Source: CAYGZQ01 sp964354375 [NCBI: uncultured Planctomycetota bacterium] (GTDB lineage: Bacteria > JAJVIF01 > JAPKYR01). Taken from it: 64,000 nucleotides of DNA. Each line of letters begins with the position of its first letter. Positions within the stretch are counted from its first letter, which is position 1. Position numbers and translations under genes: made by a program. The stretch is taken from assembly GCA_964354375.1 (NCBI GenBank), contig CAYGZQ010000005.1, forward strand, positions 43,622 through 107,621. Reading direction: 5' to 3'. The notes under the pieces are model-generated. The model searched no databases. It had not been told where the DNA came from and saw only the letters and a program-made list of their open reading frames with translations. Below, one piece after another: positions 62,088-64,000 of this stretch.

Positions 62088-63563
62088 TCAGCCCGACCCA
62101 ATCCCCGACATGACAAGCTCCTCGAATCTCTCCGCCACCGGCTGCCACAGATCAGATTCTCTCGGCGTGTATTCACCCAATGGAAAAGAGGTCCGGACAA
62201 CGTCTCTGCCGCGATCGATACTGTTGATCAGCCCGTTTCTGAGCGCCTGCACGAGGAGGTTCCCCAGTGCAGTGGCCTCGGCGGGACCTGCAATCAACTT
62301 CACCCCGCACGCGTCCGCCGTCATCTGGCAAAGAAGCCTGTTCCTGGAGCCCCCTCCGACAACATGAATGCGTTCGATTGCCCGACCCGTGATCTCCTCG
62401 AGTTGCCGTATTTTCCTTCTGTACGCACACGCGAAGCTCTCGAACACGCATCGCGAAAGGGGACCGATCCCCTTCGGAACCGTCTGTCCCGTCGCCCGAC
62501 AGAACTCCCTTATTGCTACGCGCATGTCGTCCGGTGCTATGAATGACTGATGATCGGGATTCACAATGGACTTGAACCTGGGCGCCTTCCCGGCTTCCCT
62601 CAGGATTGTCTCGAAATCGACTTCCTTCCCTTCGGTCGCCCACATTCTCCTTAGCTCCTCGATCAGCCATAGCCCGGTCACGTTCGACAGAAACCTGATC
62701 GTTCCCCCGACTCCTCCTTCATTGGTGAAATTCGCTTCTCTCGCGGCGCTCGACACAATCGGGTCCCTGAGCTCCGTCCCCACAAGAGACCAGGTTCCGG
62801 AGGAGATGTATGCCGCATTTCCCGCAGCCGCCTCCTCCATCGGAATCGCAGCGACCGCGCTCGCGGTATCGTGACCGGCCACACAGATTAACTTCGCCCG
62901 ACATCCCGTTTCCGCAACGATGCGATCAGTCAGACTCACCATCTCAACCCCGGGATGTACCGGCTTTCCGAGCTTATCGCCCGGAAAGCCGATCTTTTCG
63001 AGGATTTCAGCCGACCATTCCCGCGTGCGAACGTCCAGAAGCTCCGTGGTGCTGGCAATTGTGTATTCCGACAATCGCTCGCCGGTGAGCAGGAAACCCA
63101 TGAGATCGGGGATCATAAGGAGTCGATCCGCTTTCTCCACAAGCCATGGGCGTTTCACAAGGTCATCCGCGACCTGGTAGATCGTGTTGAACGGCAGGAA
63201 CTGGATGCCCGTAAGCTTGTACAGTTCCTCCCTTGAGATCTTCTCGTGCACGCGCGGAACGGATTTCTCCGTGCGCGAATCCCGGTAGGCAAACGGTATC
63301 CCAAGAAGCTCGCCGGATCGTCCGATGTAGCCGTAGTCGACCCCCCAGGTGTCGATCCCGAGACTCCCCACATCCCCTGCGTCCTTCAGACATTCCTTCA
63401 CTTCCTCGAACAGCCGCAAAATGTCCCAGTACTTGCGACCTTGAATGTCGACTGTCCCGTTGGGAAACCTCCTCAGCTCCGAAACGAGGAGCTTTTCGTC
63501 CCTGAACTCCCCCAGAACCGCCCTGCCGCCGGACGCGCCGATGTCAATCGCGAGCAGTTTCAT
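62088..63563 (-). CDS. rhaB: Rhamnulokinase
   Basis: FGGY-family sugar kinase of 491 residues that phosphorylates L-rhamnulose to rhamnulose-1-phosphate. N-terminal phosphate motif MKLLAIDIGASGGRAVLGEF and IDTWGVDYGYIG are typical of RhaB. The substrate-side segment LTGIQFLPFNTIYQV, the ATP-domain string AGHDTASAVAAIP with YISSGTWSLVGTE, and the adenosine motif IHVVGGGSRNRLLCQMTADA are all present. The ATG overlaps the stop of rhaD by four bases, so the two are coupled. RhaA, a transporter and a rha regulator would lie beyond the window, if present. Confidence 0.93.
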   Translation of the reverse strand: MKLLAIDIGASGGRAVLGEFRDEKLLVSELRRFPNGTVDIQGRKYWDILRLFEEVKECLKDAGDVGSLGIDTWGVDYGYIGRSGELLGIPFAYRDSRTEKSVPRVHEKISREELYKLTGIQFLPFNTIYQVADDLVKRPWLVEKADRLLMIPDLMGFLLTGERLSEYTIASTTELLDVRTREWSAEILEKIGFPGDKLGKPVHPGVEMVSLTDRIVAETGCRAKLICVAGHDTASAVAAIPMEEAAAGNAAYISSGTWSLVGTELRDPIVSSAAREANFTNEGGVGGTIRFLSNVTGLWLIEELRRMWATEGKEVDFETILREAGKAPRFKSIVNPDHQSFIAPDDMRVAIREFCRATGQTVPKGIGPLSRCVFESFACAYRRKIRQLEEITGRAIERIHVVGGGSRNRLLCQMTADACGVKLIAGPAEATALGNLLVQALRNGLINSIDRGRDVVRTSFPLGEYTPRESDLWQPVAERFEELVMSGIGSG

Positions 63564-64000
63564 CGACCGACGTCCTCGATGCCCCAGAAAGCGCGGGATT
63601 CCCTTATCTGTTGATCGGTCAGCCCGACAGGTTCCTGCCCGGCGGCAAGAACGAGCATATATATGCGCGCCGCTTTCTCGATGATCTCAACCTGGTCCAG
63701 GGCGGTGTCCAGGTCCGCCGCGAGCGACACAATCCCGTGCATGGGCCATATCGCGACATTGCGTGAGTTGAGCGCATCACAAGTGGCGATCCCGAGCTCC
63801 AATGAGCCGGGTATGCGGTAGCCCATCTCTCCGACTCCGCCGGGGACCAGAATGCCGACTTCCGGATGCATCTTCCTCAGCGCATCATTGAGCGCACCCG
63901 GCTTCTGCAAGCCCGCAAGATGACTCATAGCGATGAGATTCGGTGGATGAGTGTGCAGAACCGCTCTCATGTCCGGACGATTCTTCAGGCAATTCGAGTG
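63560..64000 (-). CDS. rhaD: Rhamnulose-1-phosphate aldolase-like class II aldolase, N-terminus outside window
   Basis: The C-terminal ~146 residues are visible; the frame is open to the right edge. AVLHTHPPNLIAMSH contains the histidine pair that binds the catalytic zinc in class II aldolases. GVGEMGYRIPGSLELGI and NVAIWPMHGIVSLAADLDTA, with the third zinc histidine in MHG, match RhaD. It would split rhamnulose-1-phosphate into dihydroxyacetone phosphate and lactaldehyde. Pairing with rhaB in one operon supports the assignment over fuculose aldolase. Confidence 0.88.
   Translation of the reverse strand, partial: HSNCLKNRPDMRAVLHTHPPNLIAMSHLAGLQKPGALNDALRKMHPEVGILVPGGVGEMGYRIPGSLELGIATCDALNSRNVAIWPMHGIVSLAADLDTALDQVEIIEKAARIYMLVLAAGQEPVGLTDQQIRESRAFWGIEDVGR

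Overview
The window looks like a chromosomal segment from an uncultured, high-GC, diderm and flagellated bacterium. The evidence is several lipoproteins with signal peptides and lipobox cysteines, a CusA-type RND pump, flhA/flhF/flhG, and long secreted proteins built from PKD, parallel beta-helix and beta-propeller modules. I cannot name the phylum from sequence alone. I saw no tRNA, rRNA, integrase, recognisable transposase or CRISPR array.

Layout. 1-3.8 kb: the 3' part of a CusA-like metal-efflux pump, a small membrane protein and a headless pilin remnant. 3.8-8.8 kb: a patch of gene debris bounded by two near-identical 31-bp hairpin repeats. It holds a 5'-truncated TPR protein, a frameshifted PKD/propeller pseudogene and an AT-richer lipoprotein. 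8.9-15.2 kb: a six-PAS protein without an output domain, a 15-repeat beta-helix protein and a saccharopine dehydrogenase-like enzyme. 15.2-21.4 kb: two more members of the lipoprotein family and a lipoate ligase-like protein. 21.4-28.3 kb: an NAD-linked bidirectional [NiFe] hydrogenase operon, hoxFUYH plus the maturation protease hoxW. It is interrupted between hoxH and hoxW by a segment flanked by 47-bp inverted repeats. 28.4-32.5 kb: a propeller lipoprotein, etfBA and a mono-haem cytochrome c lipoprotein. 32.6-40.4 kb: a complete kdpABCDE high-affinity K+ uptake operon. 40.5-50.1 kb: two paralogous tricorn-type S41 proteases flanking another family lipoprotein, which is itself bracketed by clusters of an inverted/direct repeat. 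50.2-55.9 kb: a methyltransferase, flhA-flhF-orf-flhG and a small lipoprotein. 55.96-57.9 kb: a consensus promoter, a predicted structured RNA with a terminator-like hairpin, five 127-bp tandem repeats, a HAD phosphatase and nested palindromes. 58-64 kb: tldD-tldE, a YkgJ-like zinc/iron-cluster protein, a TetR regulator with its own operator, and the start of a rhamnose catabolic unit (rhaB and partial rhaD).

How the genes fit together. The hydrogenase (H2/NAD+), the electron-transfer flavoprotein and the cytochrome suggest flexible redox metabolism. The Kdp system handles potassium limitation. TldD/E is a peptide-processing protease pair.

The most distinctive content is (i) a family of four lipoproteins sharing a conserved module of roughly 400 residues that I cannot assign to a known domain, joined to different C-terminal domains; (ii) a promoter-driven candidate noncoding RNA followed by an array of palindromic 127-bp units; and (iii) several families of short palindromic repeats that sit against gene ends and in places supply stop codons or a possible promoter element.
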